Counted from the first letter of the stretch, positions 44,249 to 53,920 are shown. The stretch: DNA of 64,000 nt from Asaia bogorensis (GCF_900465345.1 NZ_UEGO01000011.1:62001-126000), one strand, 5' to 3'. Notes: generated from the letters alone by a model not told the origin. Numbers and translations: made by a program.

Positions 44249-45801
44249 GGAGAGATCAGTCTGCGATGAATGATAAAGGCGATGAGTCCGAGGCCCAGTA
44301 TGGTCAGATCGACGCCCTTATAGACGTCGAGGCTCGTCAGCAGGTTGTTCATATGGCGTGAGAGCAGATCAAGCGGCAGCAGGGCCGTCGAGAAGACAGC
44401 AAACAGGAAAAACTGCTCATTCCATGCCGAGCGTGCTCCACCCGTGAAGCTGCGTCCCGCCGCATGAAGCAAGGTGAGCAACCAGACTGCGAAGAACAGG
44501 CGAATCTCCAGGTGGCTTCGGTCAGGCAGATCGGCCCATATGAGACGATTGGCCCAGAGATAGGCAAGACAGGCTAAAGGCAGGCCCGTCGTTACCGCGA
44601 TGGCCAGGGTCTCAGCCAGACGAAACCCGAAGGTTTTTGCCTTCCTGGGACGGTGCTTCATGAGGAAAATCACCAGACCAGCCGACATCATGGCGCTGCC
44701 AACAAGTCCGCTGATGAAATAGAGCCAGCGCAAAGGCAGGGGCGCCCATCGGATGAAATGCAGCCCACGCAATACGCCGCCGAGGCGGTGCAGCGTATCT
44801 GGTGTTTTCACTGTTCTGAGCAGTGTGCCGTCCTGTTCTGAAAATTCCAGATGATCACGAGACAGGATAAAGGACGCTGAATCGGCTTTCGTCATCGATA
44901 CCTTGCCATGATCGAACAGGACAAGCCCGATCGAGCCGTCACCAAATGCCTCTTCAGCCTTGTGAAACATGGGCGCAAGCGCTGCACGGACCGGGCCTGG
45001 GCTGGCTGTTGTATCTGCGGGGCCTGAAGTCATGGCAGATCGGGTAGCGAAAGGGTGGGGGCTCGTCTGTGCGGCAATACGGTCTGTCGGGATCTTGGCA
45101 CCTGTGTGGCCATGAGTGGCAGTCCCGTCCGACGGGCGGCCGTGATGTCCCGTGCTGAACATTGGGAAGAGCCGGGGGGCATGGATCACAGCGCCCGTAT
45201 AGGCCATCATGACCATGAAGGGCAGAAACAGCAGTCCTGCAAGAATATGGGCGTCCATGAAGGCGCGGCCCTTGGAGGCAAAGGGCCTGAAAAGCAGGAG
45301 ATCGCTGAAGATCGATCTGAAATGGATGATAATTCCCGATCCAACCGCCACAAGCAGACCCACCGCTGCGATTTCAGTCAGCATGTTGCCCCAGAAGGGG
45401 CCGTAATAAAGCGAGTGATGAAGGTCAAAGAACAACTGACCGCCGCCAGTCTGGCGTGTGGCAATAGGGAAAGCGTCCGCAGGGCGAAACGCCGCGCCAA
45501 TAAAGACATGCCCATCGTAATGCAGGATACGGATGATCGGGTCACGCGGGGTAGGCAGGGTGATGAACGCATTCTGGCCTGCATCGCGTAATTCGCCTGC
45601 TATCGTGCCAACCTGATTGAGCGCATCATCAGTCATCGGTCCGGTCGTATAATGGGATAGCTCCGGTTGCATCCAGCGCGTCAGTTCGGTGTCGAACAAC
45701 GCCAGCGAACCGCCGGTGAAAATGACGACCAGGACCAGCCCGCCGATGAAGCCCACCCATTCGTGGAGCCAGCCCATCCTGTTGCGTAGCGTATCGCGCA
45801 T
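44245..45801 (-). CDS. PepSY-associated membrane-helix protein
   Basis: A 518-residue inner membrane protein with about five helices. The first (LHEWVGFIGGLVLVVIFTGGSLALFDTEL, about 12-42) is the PepSY-TM signature, and a large periplasmic region follows, with a helix near 195-215 (ILAGLLFLPFMVMMAYTGAVIHAP) and a C-terminal bundle. It is linked in many bacteria to reduction or release of iron from siderophores at the inner membrane, but the mechanism is not shown by sequence. It overlaps both neighbouring genes. Confidence 0.88.
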   Translation of the reverse strand: MRDTLRNRMGWLHEWVGFIGGLVLVVIFTGGSLALFDTELTRWMQPELSHYTTGPMTDDALNQVGTIAGELRDAGQNAFITLPTPRDPIIRILHYDGHVFIGAAFRPADAFPIATRQTGGGQLFFDLHHSLYYGPFWGNMLTEIAAVGLLVAVGSGIIIHFRSIFSDLLLFRPFASKGRAFMDAHILAGLLFLPFMVMMAYTGAVIHAPRLFPMFSTGHHGRPSDGTATHGHTGAKIPTDRIAAQTSPHPFATRSAMTSGPADTTASPGPVRAALAPMFHKAEEAFGDGSIGLVLFDHGKVSMTKADSASFILSRDHLEFSEQDGTLLRTVKTPDTLHRLGGVLRGLHFIRWAPLPLRWLYFISGLVGSAMMSAGLVIFLMKHRPRKAKTFGFRLAETLAIAVTTGLPLACLAYLWANRLIWADLPDRSHLEIRLFFAVWLLTLLHAAGRSFTGGARSAWNEQFFLFAVFSTALLPLDLLSRHMNNLLTSLDVYKGVDLTILGLGLIAFIIHRRLISP

Positions 45802-46106
45802 CAGGGCATTCCAGCCAAAGCGAGCAGAATGGGCAGGGACACGGAGAGGGCTGCGTGAGAGACGTGACGCCCAGTTGCAACCCTGCCTCCACGGCGGGGC
45901 AGGCTGAATACGATGAGCACGATGATGGGCATCAGTGCAAAGACGCAGAGAAACCCCACAACCAATAGCGGATCACTTCCGAAATGCCGGAACAGGGCCA
46001 GGACGCAAAGACTGGCAATGTAACTCACAGCCGAGCCGATCATGAGGCGCCGGACCCATGAACGAATGTGTTTCCGGCCCTGTTTGTAACTGAGACTCTT
46101 TCGCAT
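45801..46106 (-). CDS. DUF3649-like small membrane protein
   Basis: A 101-residue protein with a basic head, then three hydrophobic segments: GSAVSYIASLCVLALFRHF, VVGFLCVFALMPIIVLIVFSLP and LSVSLPILLALAG. The ATG at 46106 has AGGAAG 5-6 bases upstream; the longer frame to 46121 begins with TTG. The last base of its stop overlaps the first base of the PepSY start. It lies first in the operon, divergent from the siderophore receptor. Family assignment relies on topology and on the TonB receptor, DUF3649, PepSY, DUF3325 order. Confidence 0.65.
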   Translation of the reverse strand: MRKSLSYKQGRKHIRSWVRRLMIGSAVSYIASLCVLALFRHFGSDPLLVVGFLCVFALMPIIVLIVFSLPRRGGRVATGRHVSHAALSVSLPILLALAGMP

Positions 46107-46170
46107 GTGCTTCCTGTGCAACAGCGCCTAGCTTCGCGACGCGATTATCGCAGGTCAGGACAAAGTTTAG

Positions 46171-46192
46171 TTGCGAGCGTTTCTTATTCGCG
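46171..46192. promoter_or_regulatory. Possible Fur-type site between divergent iron genes
   Basis: The segment TTGCGAGCGTTTCTTATTCG plus CG contains symmetric GCGA/TCGC ends and TTCTTATTCGC, close to alphaproteobacterial Fur boxes. It lies about 65 bases upstream of the DUF3649 start and about 80 upstream of the receptor start, so it could control both. Confidence 0.4.
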
Positions 46193-46273
46193 TCTATTTG
46201 GCCGCGTCATTTACCCCTTGTCAATGAGATTAGCCTCTTGAGCCTGCTCACCTTGTCTGCCCTGAACCCCGGA

Positions 46274-48502
46274 ATGCCGCGTCCACGACGTCTGGCACTT
46301 TCTGCCCTGCTCATGCTGTCTGCAACCCTGCCATGCCAAGCTTTCGCGCAGGATCAGACACCCACGCAGGCACAATCGCAATCGGGGACGGTGAAAGACA
46401 GTCAGAAAAACGCGGGAGGGGTTAACAAGGCGGGTCGCCACGCCCTGACCAGCGATGAGCAGATCGAGGTCAAGGCGCAGCGTCAGAACCGTATGGAAGT
46501 AAAGTCAGGCGGTAATCTGGGTGCGCTGGGTAACAAGAAGGGGCTGGATGTGCCCTTCAACGTGCGCAGCTACACTTCGGCGCTGATCCTCAACCAGCAG
46601 TCCCAGACGCTGGGCGAGGTGCTAATGAATGACCCGACCGTGCGCACAACGCTCGGTTACGGCAATTTCTCCGAGCAGTTCGTGATCCGTGGCTTCCCTG
46701 TCTATGGCGATGACGTGGCGATTGACGGGCTTTACGGCATCACGCCGCGCCAGCTCGTCTCGCCCCAGCTTTACGAACAGGTGCAGGTGCTCAATGGTGC
46801 CTCGGCGTTCCTCAACGGTGCCGCACCGGGTGGCACGGCACAGGGCGGCAATATCAATCTCGAATTCAAGCATGCCGGCGATACCCCTCTGACGCGTGTC
46901 ACGGGCGACTACACCAGCTCCTCGATGGGCGGAGGCGCTGTCGATGTGGGTCGACGTTTTGGCCAGGACAAGCAGTTCGGGGTGCGGATCAACGTTGCAG
47001 GTCGTAGCGGTGTCGCGGCCATCGACCGGGAGAAGCGCCATCAGGTTGCGGTAGGTGGCGGTTTCGACTGGCATGACCGGGCAGAACGCACGCGTGTTAC
47101 CGTGGACATGGCCTATGAGAACCAGGGCGTGAATGGCGGGCGCGGTGGCGTGTTCTTGAGTGGTGCGACCTCAGTACCGAAAGTGCCGGGCGCAGGATCG
47201 AATTACGGTCAGCCCTGGACCTACACGGAGCTGAACTACATCTATGGCAAGCTGAAGGTGGAGCATGATTTCAGCAAATACCTGACGGCTTATGCGCAGT
47301 TCGGCGGTCTGGGAGGCAACGAGAAGGGCAATTACGGTAGCACCTATGTCACCAACAGCCAGACCGGGGCGGGTTATAACGGGGCCATGTATGTGCCCTA
47401 TGTGCAGACCAATGAAAGCACACAGGCCGGGCTGCGCTCGCATTTCAACACGGGTGGCATCAAGCATGAAATCAATGCCGGTGGGTCTGGCCTGTGGGAG
47501 GAAAATGCTTCCGCCTATGCTCTCGCTCTGACGAGGCAGGCCACGAACATCTATCATCCGACGCTTTATAATGCGTCGCAGCCCGAAACGTATATTGGCG
47601 GAAACATCGATAATCCGCAGAAGAACAATACCACGCGTCTGTGGAGCCTCTTCTTCTCAGATACCGTCTCGGCATTTCATGACCGGGTCGCGCTGACGGC
47701 AGGCTTTCGCTATCAATCGATCAAGACAGTCGCCTATAATTACGGCAAGAGCACGACTTCCTACGATCAGGGAGCATTCACGCCGGTTGTGGGGCTTGTG
47801 GTGCATCCTACACGCCAGACGTCGATCTATTTCAATCGCATTGAGGGATTGGCGCCCGGCCCTCAGGCCAGCGGACAGGTTGTCAATCTGGGGCAGATTT
47901 TCCCGCCTTACCAGACGGTCCAGTACGAGCTTGGGGCGAAATACGATATCGGCCGTTTCTCGACTGCTGTGTCGATTTTCCAGATCGATCAGCCCAACGC
48001 CTATACGTCTGCCATTGCAGGCACCAGCAACAGTATCTTCTCGGTCAACGGATTGCAGCGTAACCGGGGGATCGAATTTACCGTCAATGGTGAGATCGTG
48101 AAGGGTCTGCGCTTCAATGGCGGCACGTCAATCATAGATGCTAGCCAACGTCGCACATCAGGCGGCCTTTATGACGGCAATCGCTCCATCGGCGTGCCGG
48201 GCTACACGATCAACGGCAATCTCGAATATGATCTGCCGTTCATCCGCGGCGCGACGCTTACGGGGCGTGTGATCCAGACCGGCCATCAATATGCCGACAA
48301 TCTCAACAAGATGCGTGTGCCAAACTGGACGCGTTTCGATGTGGGTGCACGCTACAGCTTTGTTGTGGAGCACAAGGCCATCACGACCCGTCTGGGTGTC
48401 GATAACCTTGCCAATACGCGTTATTGGGAAAGCGCATTCGGTGGTTATCTGCTTCAGGGCCTGCCGCGCACGTTCAAGTTTTCTGTCACGGCTGATTTCT
48501 GA
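46274..48502 (+). CDS. TonB-dependent siderophore receptor
   Basis: A 742-residue outer membrane receptor. The ATG at 46274 gives an ordinary signal peptide (RRLALSALLMLSATLPCQAFA); a TTG 12 codons earlier (46238) is also possible. The plug includes DVPFNVRSYTSALI, EVLMNDPTVRTT, FVIRGFPVYGDDVAIDGLYG and VQVLNGASAFLNGAAPGGTAQGGNINL, typical of the ferrichrome/FhuA-FpvA siderophore subclass. The barrel ends VTADF. Divergent PepSY, DUF3649 and DUF3325 genes complete the uptake locus. Iron control through the site at 46171 is inferred. Confidence 0.92.
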   Translation: MPRPRRLALSALLMLSATLPCQAFAQDQTPTQAQSQSGTVKDSQKNAGGVNKAGRHALTSDEQIEVKAQRQNRMEVKSGGNLGALGNKKGLDVPFNVRSYTSALILNQQSQTLGEVLMNDPTVRTTLGYGNFSEQFVIRGFPVYGDDVAIDGLYGITPRQLVSPQLYEQVQVLNGASAFLNGAAPGGTAQGGNINLEFKHAGDTPLTRVTGDYTSSSMGGGAVDVGRRFGQDKQFGVRINVAGRSGVAAIDREKRHQVAVGGGFDWHDRAERTRVTVDMAYENQGVNGGRGGVFLSGATSVPKVPGAGSNYGQPWTYTELNYIYGKLKVEHDFSKYLTAYAQFGGLGGNEKGNYGSTYVTNSQTGAGYNGAMYVPYVQTNESTQAGLRSHFNTGGIKHEINAGGSGLWEENASAYALALTRQATNIYHPTLYNASQPETYIGGNIDNPQKNNTTRLWSLFFSDTVSAFHDRVALTAGFRYQSIKTVAYNYGKSTTSYDQGAFTPVVGLVVHPTRQTSIYFNRIEGLAPGPQASGQVVNLGQIFPPYQTVQYELGAKYDIGRFSTAVSIFQIDQPNAYTSAIAGTSNSIFSVNGLQRNRGIEFTVNGEIVKGLRFNGGTSIIDASQRRTSGGLYDGNRSIGVPGYTINGNLEYDLPFIRGATLTGRVIQTGHQYADNLNKMRVPNWTRFDVGARYSFVVEHKAITTRLGVDNLANTRYWESAFGGYLLQGLPRTFKFSVTADF

Positions 48503-48570
48503 GCAGGTCACGGGGCAAGCTGAGCCTCACCCCCCGGCCATCCGGGATGGCCGAATGACGATTGTTCCAG

Positions 48571-48595
48571 AGCCAGCCTTCGGGCTGGCTTTTTT
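48571..48595 (+). terminator. Intrinsic terminator of the siderophore receptor
   Basis: An AGCCAGCC/GGCTGGCT stem closed by the stable TTCG loop and followed by five further T, 69 bases after the receptor stop. Confidence 0.9.
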
Positions 48596-48824
48596 CGTGG
48601 AGCCTCGTTGTCAGTCAGATCGGCCGCGCTCTGAGCGGATATGCGCGACTCACCCAGACGGTACCTGCTCGGCGATTTGAAATATTCAGCAGACACAAGC
48701 CCCTGATCTGCCACTCACTGAGCAGCGCCGCAGGTCATCGCGCTCATATCGTTTATGACAGGCCAGCTCTCGCCGAAGTCCCGGATAAACATCAGGGATG
48801 AAAGGGGCCCACGCCCTTTTCCGG

Positions 48825-48848
48825 GGTGCGGGGCAGAGCCCCGGCACC
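48825..48848. repeat. G+C-rich palindromic element, possible dispersed repeat
   Basis: GGTGC-GGGGC, an AGA loop, then GCCCC-G-GCACC give a 10-base stem with one bulged G. Elements of this composition are frequent in intergenic regions of acetic acid bacteria and relatives, so it may be a genome-wide repeat; only one copy was noticed here. Confidence 0.4.
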
Positions 48849-48856
48849 GTCGCGCA

Positions 48857-48890
48857 AAGAAAAGGCCGATCCCCTTGCAGGAACCGGCCC
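48857..48890 (-). terminator. Probable bioB terminator
   Basis: An imperfect GGCCGG/CGGCC-type hairpin followed on the minus strand by TTTTCTTT, about 30 bases after the bioB stop. The stem has mismatches, so it is weaker than the others. Confidence 0.55.
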
Positions 48891-48917
48891 CTCTAAGCCG
48901 TACCGAACCAGACCGGT

Positions 48918-49964
48918 TCAGTGCCCTTCGGTCATCGGCTTCATGCCGAGGCTCGCCAGAAGCTTGCGGTCGCGATGCTCGGCGGGGTTGGGGGTAGTCA
49001 GCAGCTTGTCGCCGCAGAAGATCGAGTTGGCGCCGGCGAGGAATACCAGGGCATGCGCTTCGTCGCTCATCAGTTCGCGGCCTGCGGCAAGGCGTACATG
49101 GCTGGCAGGCATGGTGATGCGTGCAGCGGCAACGACGCGGGCGAAGGTGATGGGATCAACGGCCTCGGCTTCGGCGAGCGGTGTGCCTTCGACGCGTACG
49201 AGCAGATTGATCGGCACGCTTTCGGGGTGCTGGGGCAGGGAGGCGAGGGTCGCGATCAGGCCTGCGCGGTCGCTCTCATCCTCACCCATGCCGACGATTC
49301 CGCCGCAGCAGACATTGATACCGGCATCGCGCACGTTCGAGAGTGTGTCGAGGCGGTCCTGATAGGTGCGTGTGGTGATGATCTTGTCGTAATATTCAGG
49401 CGAGGTGTCGAGGTTGTGGTTGTAATAGTCGAGCCCGGCTTCTTTCAGGCGGCGCGACTGCTCGCCATCGAGCATGCCCAAGGTCACGCAGGTTTCGAGC
49501 CCGAGTGACTTTACGCCTTCGATCATGGCGCACACGGTGTCAAGGTCACGCTCCTTGGGGGAGCGCCAGGCTGCCCCCATGCAGAAGCGTCCGGCACCGG
49601 CGGCCTTGGCGGCCCGGGCTTCGGTCAGCACTTTCTCGACGGCCATGAGGCGCTCGGCCTTCACGCTCTTCTCGTGCAGGGCGCTCTGAGGACAATAGGC
49701 GCAATCCTCGGGGCAGCCACCTGTCTTGATGGAGAGGAGTGTCGAGATCTGCACACGGGTGGGATCGAAATAGGCACGATGGGCCATCTGGGCGCGGAAG
49801 ATCAGTTCGGGGAAGGGCAGGTCGATCAGTGCCGCAACTTCATCGCGAGTCCAGTCATGCCTGATCTCGGGTTTCCAGCCGGCCTGGATGTCGTGCCCTT
49901 GGGCGCGTATTTCACGAGGGAGGACCGGGTCGCGTGTCAGGGTATCGAGGGACATGCGGGGCAT
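48918..49964 (-). CDS. bioB: Biotin synthase
   Basis: A 348-residue radical SAM enzyme that inserts sulfur into dethiobiotin. The cluster motif C-x3-C-x2-C is in [40 protein letters not shown] and GIVGMGED are family signatures, and the C terminus holds the [16 protein letters not shown] cluster-binding loop. The longest frame begins at 50054, but the family starts near MPRM-; ATG 49964 and ATG 49955 are both possible, with GGAG close upstream. It is divergent from the diiron protein gene at 50083. No other bio gene is present in the window. Confidence 0.95.
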   Translation of the reverse strand: MPRMSLDTLTRDPVLPREIRAQGHDIQAGWKPEIRHDWTRDEVAALIDLPFPELIFRAQMAHRAYFDPTRVQISTLLSIKTGGCPEDCAYCPQSALHEKSVKAERLMAVEKVLTEARAAKAAGAGRFCMGAAWRSPKERDLDTVCAMIEGVKSLGLETCVTLGMLDGEQSRRLKEAGLDYYNHNLDTSPEYYDKIITTRTYQDRLDTLSNVRDAGINVCCGGIVGMGEDESDRAGLIATLASLPQHPESVPINLLVRVEGTPLAEAEAVDPITFARVVAAARITMPASHVRLAAGRELMSDEAHALVFLAGANSIFCGDKLLTTPNPAEHRDRKLLASLGMKPMTEGH

Positions 49965-50082
49965 GGCTCCAAAACATTTGAAAAGGAAAAGCTCAGGCAG
50001 CGATGCCACAGCAAGGGGGCGCTTGTCACGCGCCTGCGCGAGAACTCTACCCAAAATGGCCGGGACATGTCATCTAAGCGTC

Positions 50083-50907
50083 ATGAAACATTGGCGCATC
50101 GATCAGATGGACTGGGATGCCTTTGATGCATCCCGCGTGGACCCGGATCTGATTCCGGTCATCAAGGCTGCGGCGGTGGTCGAGCGGAACGGGCTCGATT
50201 ACGCCGTGTACCTCGGTAATGTCTTTGTCGGTGATCCCGATTTCCGGCAGGCCGCCGATAACTGGGCGGTCGAGGAAGTCCAGCATGGGGATGCGCTGGG
50301 CAAATGGGCCATGCTGGCCGATCCGAGTTGGGATTATATGAAGGCGTTCGAACGTTATCGGGCGACCTATCATATCGAGCAGGATGTCGACGCTTCGATC
50401 CGCGGGTCGCGCACGGGCGAGCTCATCGCGCGCTGCATGGTCGAGACCGGCACCTCGTCATTCTATACGGCGATGGCGGATGCGACGGATGAGCCAGTGC
50501 TCAAGGCCATCTGCAAGCAGATTGCGGCTGACGAATACCGTCACTTCAAGCTGTTCTATGACCACATGCACCGTTATCTCAAGCGCGAGAAGCTCAGCGT
50601 GTGGCAGCGGACAAAGATCGCGCTGGGGCGGGTGACGGAAAGCGAGGATGATGAGCTCGCGACCGCCTATTACACCACCAACATGCCTGCCAACACGCCC
50701 TATGATCACAAGAAATGTATTGCGGCGTACATGGCGCGGGCGATGGGCTATTATCAGCCTAAGCACATCAATCGTGTGACCAGCATGATCTTCAAGACCA
50801 TTGGCTTTACGCCACACTCGAAGGTGCAGGTGCTGATTGCCAGGGCGATGTACCAGCTGATCCAGTTCAAGGCGAAGCGCTTCCGCAAGGCTATGGCAGC
50901 CTCGTAA
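50083..50907 (+). CDS. Ferritin-like diiron protein (acyl-ACP desaturase/rubrerythrin type)
   Basis: A 274-residue, mostly helical protein with two E-x2-H pairs: NWAVEEVQHGDAL (about 65-77) and AADEYRHFKLF (about 148-158), plus the intervening glutamates (VVERNG and MVETGTSSFY), the ligand set of a dinuclear iron centre. The EExxHG box resembles acyl-ACP desaturases, while the rest looks rubrerythrin-like without rubredoxin cysteines. The ATG at 50083 is the conserved start (MKHWRIDQMDWDAFD); upstream in-frame codons run into the bioB promoter region. Substrate and activity are unknown. Confidence 0.82.
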   Translation: MKHWRIDQMDWDAFDASRVDPDLIPVIKAAAVVERNGLDYAVYLGNVFVGDPDFRQAADNWAVEEVQHGDALGKWAMLADPSWDYMKAFERYRATYHIEQDVDASIRGSRTGELIARCMVETGTSSFYTAMADATDEPVLKAICKQIAADEYRHFKLFYDHMHRYLKREKLSVWQRTKIALGRVTESEDDELATAYYTTNMPANTPYDHKKCIAAYMARAMGYYQPKHINRVTSMIFKTIGFTPHSKVQVLIARAMYQLIQFKAKRFRKAMAAS

Positions 50908-51005
50908 CGAAAGCGTTTTCTCTCCTACCGAGAATTTAGCCCTCCCGGACGGGTTTCGTGGTCTAATCAGTGACGAACGGAACCGATCCAACTGGAGGGC
51001 TACCC

Positions 51006-51641
51006 TTGTCGCACACTTTTACACGTCTCAGCCTTCTGGGTGTCGCTCTGACGGCGCTCCTCCCCGTGGCCGCCGGCTCCTGCGTGACACCGGCAATGGC
51101 TGATCCCTATTCCCTGCCGATCGCGTCGTCAGGCCCGGTGACTCTGCCCCCGGTCGCTGATGATGGCACGATTGCCGCCCGTCAGCTCGCAGCGCAGGTG
51201 GGCCTGCCCCAGTTCACGGCGCCCAGCTGGCGGCCGGGACTTCTGCGGCACGTCGTGATGTTCCGCTACAAGCCGGGCACCACCAATGCCATGCGCGCTG
51301 AAATCACCTCGCGTTTCCTGAGGCTTGTGCAGGACTCACGCCGTCCCGACGGGTCTCACCCCGTGCGGTCGATCGAGATGGGTGTGCAAAACAGCGGCGA
51401 AGGCGTGGATGCAGGTCTGCAGCAGGCCTTCGTTGTCACCTTCGCCTCCGAAGGGGATCGCAATTATTATGTTGGCAAGCCTGTGGTCATGGATCCGGCG
51501 TGGTTTGATCCTGCGCATGAGGCGTTCAAGGAATTTGCGGGTCCGTCACTCGAAAAGGTGGTGGTTTTCGACTTCAATGTGCTGGCTTCGGCAAGTCTGG
51601 AACCGGCTTCGCGCAAGGCAAACACACGGACTCGCCGTTAA
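51006..51641 (+). CDS. Exported Dabb (stress-responsive alpha/beta barrel) protein
   Basis: A 211-residue protein with a signal peptide (LSLLGVALTALLPVAAGS) and a Dabb domain of about 105 residues (LLRHVVMFRYKPGTTNAMRAEIT ... FVVTFASEGDRNYY ... FEKVVVFDF-type end). The TTG at 51006 has GGAGGG six bases upstream, so it is chosen over the frame from 50970. Dabb domains form dimeric ferredoxin-like barrels in stress proteins and some cyclases; periplasmic forms of this kind have no settled function. It lies between the diiron protein and the metallopeptidase on the same strand. Confidence 0.85.
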   Translation: MSHTFTRLSLLGVALTALLPVAAGSCVTPAMADPYSLPIASSGPVTLPPVADDGTIAARQLAAQVGLPQFTAPSWRPGLLRHVVMFRYKPGTTNAMRAEITSRFLRLVQDSRRPDGSHPVRSIEMGVQNSGEGVDAGLQQAFVVTFASEGDRNYYVGKPVVMDPAWFDPAHEAFKEFAGPSLEKVVVFDFNVLASASLEPASRKANTRTRR

Positions 51642-51725
51642 ACAAAATCTGTCATAACGTTGCACGATGTGTCCCGCTCCAGAAAATGGGCGGGATGGTG
51701 TTGAACCTGCTGAAAGTGATGGCTT

Positions 51726-53825
51726 GTGACCGGAAAATTCAAACGTACCACCTCGCTCTGGCTCGGAGCTGTCAGTGTCATCGCCCTGACTCATCAGGTC
51801 CTCCCTGCGGCACATGCGGCCGGTGCCGCTCCTGCAAAGGCCGACGCGGCGGTAAAGCCCTATGATCCGAGCTGGGGCTTCAACATGTCCGGCATGGACA
51901 AGGCCGTTCGCCCTGGCGACAATTTCTTTCAGTATGCCAACGGCACCTATCTGAAGAATGTCGTGATACCGGCTGATCGCTCGTCCTTTGGTCCGTTTGT
52001 CATCCTGACCGAGACGGCGCATGAGCGCGTGCAATCGATCCTGACCGATGCAGGCAAGCACCCCGCTGCCGATCCGAAGACAACCGAGGAAAAGCTCGGG
52101 GCGTTTTACGCGACCTTCCTTGACACGGCCAAGGCCGACAAGCTGGGGGCGGAGCCGCTCAAGGCTGATCTCGCCACCATCCAGGCGGTGAAGGACCCGT
52201 CGAGCCTGGCCCGACTGTTTGGTCAGGCAGCTTCCAACTTCCAGTATTCACCGTTCGGTCTGATGATCAACGCTGACGACAACAATCCCGAGCAATATGC
52301 ACTGTCATTGCATCAGGGGCATCTTGGTCTGCCGGATCGGGATTATTACCTGAAGCCGGATTTTGCCGCGAAAAAGAAGGCCTATCAGGCCTATATTGCC
52401 AAAACGCTTGGCATGATTTCATGGCAGGATGCCGAGCAGACGGCCGCGAAGATCGTGGCTCTGGAAACCACACTCGCCCAGGCGCAGTGGTCTCGTACCG
52501 AAATGCGTGATCCGGTCAAGGTGTACAACCCTATGACCGTCGATGAGCTGGCAAAGAAAGCGCCGGGTGTTGACTGGGCAGCCTTCCTGACGGCTGCCGG
52601 TATTCCGGCGGACAAGCTTGGTGCACGTCGTATCATCGTAGGTCAGCCAACTGCGCTGGCCGGTATGGCCAAGATCCTGGCCGGTTCAGACTACGACACC
52701 TTGCGTGCCTGGCTAGCCTTCCATCTGGCCGTCACTGCATCACCCTATCTGAGCCACGACTTCGTCCAGGCTTCTTTCGATTTCTATGATCATGAACTCG
52801 AAGGATCGCCGCAGCTTCCGGTGCGCTGGAAGCAGGCCGTCGAGCACACGGAAGACGCCATGGGCTGGGCAATCGGCAAGATCTATGTCGACCGGTATTT
52901 TCCGCCGGCTGCCAAGGCACGTATCACCGAACTTACCCATGACGTGAAAGACGCCTTTGCAAACCGTCTGGCCCATAATGCCTGGATGGCCCCCGCGACG
53001 CGCGAAGCGGCAGGGCGCAAGCTGCAGAATTTCGAGATCCAGGTCGGCTATCCGAACACGTGGCGCAACTATGACGGTCTGACGGTCAAGCCGGGCGACC
53101 TCTATGGCAATGGCGCACGTGCGGTCGCCTTCGAGTGGCAATACAACCTTGGCCATCTCGACAAGAAGGTAGACCGCAACGAGTGGTTCATGACGCCGCA
53201 GACGGTGAATGCCTATAACGATCCGAACCAGGTCGAGATCGTCTTTCCGGCAGCCATCCTGCAGCCGCCCTTCTTTGATCCCAAGGGGGATGCCGCGGTC
53301 AATTACGGCGCTATCGGCGGGGTAATCGGTCACGAAATGACCCATTCCTTCGACGATGAAGGGCGTCAGTACGACGAGCATGGCCGTTTGCACCAGTGGT
53401 GGACCCCTGATGACGTCAAGCGCTTCCAGGCGCTGGCCGATCGTTTTGGCAAGCAGTATGACGCGTTTGAAGTCCTTCCGGGCGTACATCTGAACGGCAA
53501 GCTGACGATGGGTGAAAACATTGCCGATCTCGGCGGTCTCACCCTGGCGCTCGACGCCTATCATGCTTCGCTGCATGGCAAGCCCGCACCGGTAGTGCAT
53601 GGCCTGACCGGTGATCAGCGCGTGTTCCTGGGCTGGGCGCAGGTATGGCGCCAGAAATTGCGCCCCGACTCAATTCGCAACCGCGCCGTGATCGATCCGC
53701 ATTCGGCTCCGGAGGCACGGGTAAACATACCCATGCACAACATTGATGCCTGGTATGATGCCTTTGGCGTGAAGCAGGGAGATAAGCTCTATCTCGCGCC
53801 ACAGGATCGCGTTAAAATATGGTGA
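51726..53825 (+). CDS. pepO: M13-family zinc metallopeptidase (neprilysin/PepO-like)
   Basis: A 699-residue exported peptidase with an N-terminal signal (SLWLGAVSVIALTHQVLPAAHA). Zinc ligands are in GHEMTHSFDDEG (HExxH, about 535) and the third ligand in ENIADLGGL (about 596); NAYNDPNQVEIVFPAAILQPPFF is the family substrate motif and the C terminus ends PQDRVKIW. It degrades short peptides in the periplasm or outside the cell. The GTG start has a weak ribosome binding site. It lies between a Dabb-domain gene and the sensor kinase gene; no direct link is visible. Confidence 0.95.
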   Translation: MTGKFKRTTSLWLGAVSVIALTHQVLPAAHAAGAAPAKADAAVKPYDPSWGFNMSGMDKAVRPGDNFFQYANGTYLKNVVIPADRSSFGPFVILTETAHERVQSILTDAGKHPAADPKTTEEKLGAFYATFLDTAKADKLGAEPLKADLATIQAVKDPSSLARLFGQAASNFQYSPFGLMINADDNNPEQYALSLHQGHLGLPDRDYYLKPDFAAKKKAYQAYIAKTLGMISWQDAEQTAAKIVALETTLAQAQWSRTEMRDPVKVYNPMTVDELAKKAPGVDWAAFLTAAGIPADKLGARRIIVGQPTALAGMAKILAGSDYDTLRAWLAFHLAVTASPYLSHDFVQASFDFYDHELEGSPQLPVRWKQAVEHTEDAMGWAIGKIYVDRYFPPAAKARITELTHDVKDAFANRLAHNAWMAPATREAAGRKLQNFEIQVGYPNTWRNYDGLTVKPGDLYGNGARAVAFEWQYNLGHLDKKVDRNEWFMTPQTVNAYNDPNQVEIVFPAAILQPPFFDPKGDAAVNYGAIGGVIGHEMTHSFDDEGRQYDEHGRLHQWWTPDDVKRFQALADRFGKQYDAFEVLPGVHLNGKLTMGENIADLGGLTLALDAYHASLHGKPAPVVHGLTGDQRVFLGWAQVWRQKLRPDSIRNRAVIDPHSAPEARVNIPMHNIDAWYDAFGVKQGDKLYLAPQDRVKIW

Positions 53826-53920
53826 ATTCTATTTGAATGCTCGTGGAGGGGGGTGCTTTACTGCCCCTTCACAGGGCCGAACCATCGGCCTGATCAGACC
53901 AGGAAGGTAAAGAAGACCCT

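Larger units (their letters stand above)
48503..48917. other. Intergenic region between the siderophore receptor and bioB
   Basis: This 415-base gap separates two convergent genes. It contains the receptor terminator (48571-48595), a G+C hairpin repeat (48825-48848) and the likely bioB transcript end (48857-48890). Between about 48600 and 48800 no coding or structured element is seen. Confidence 0.5.
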
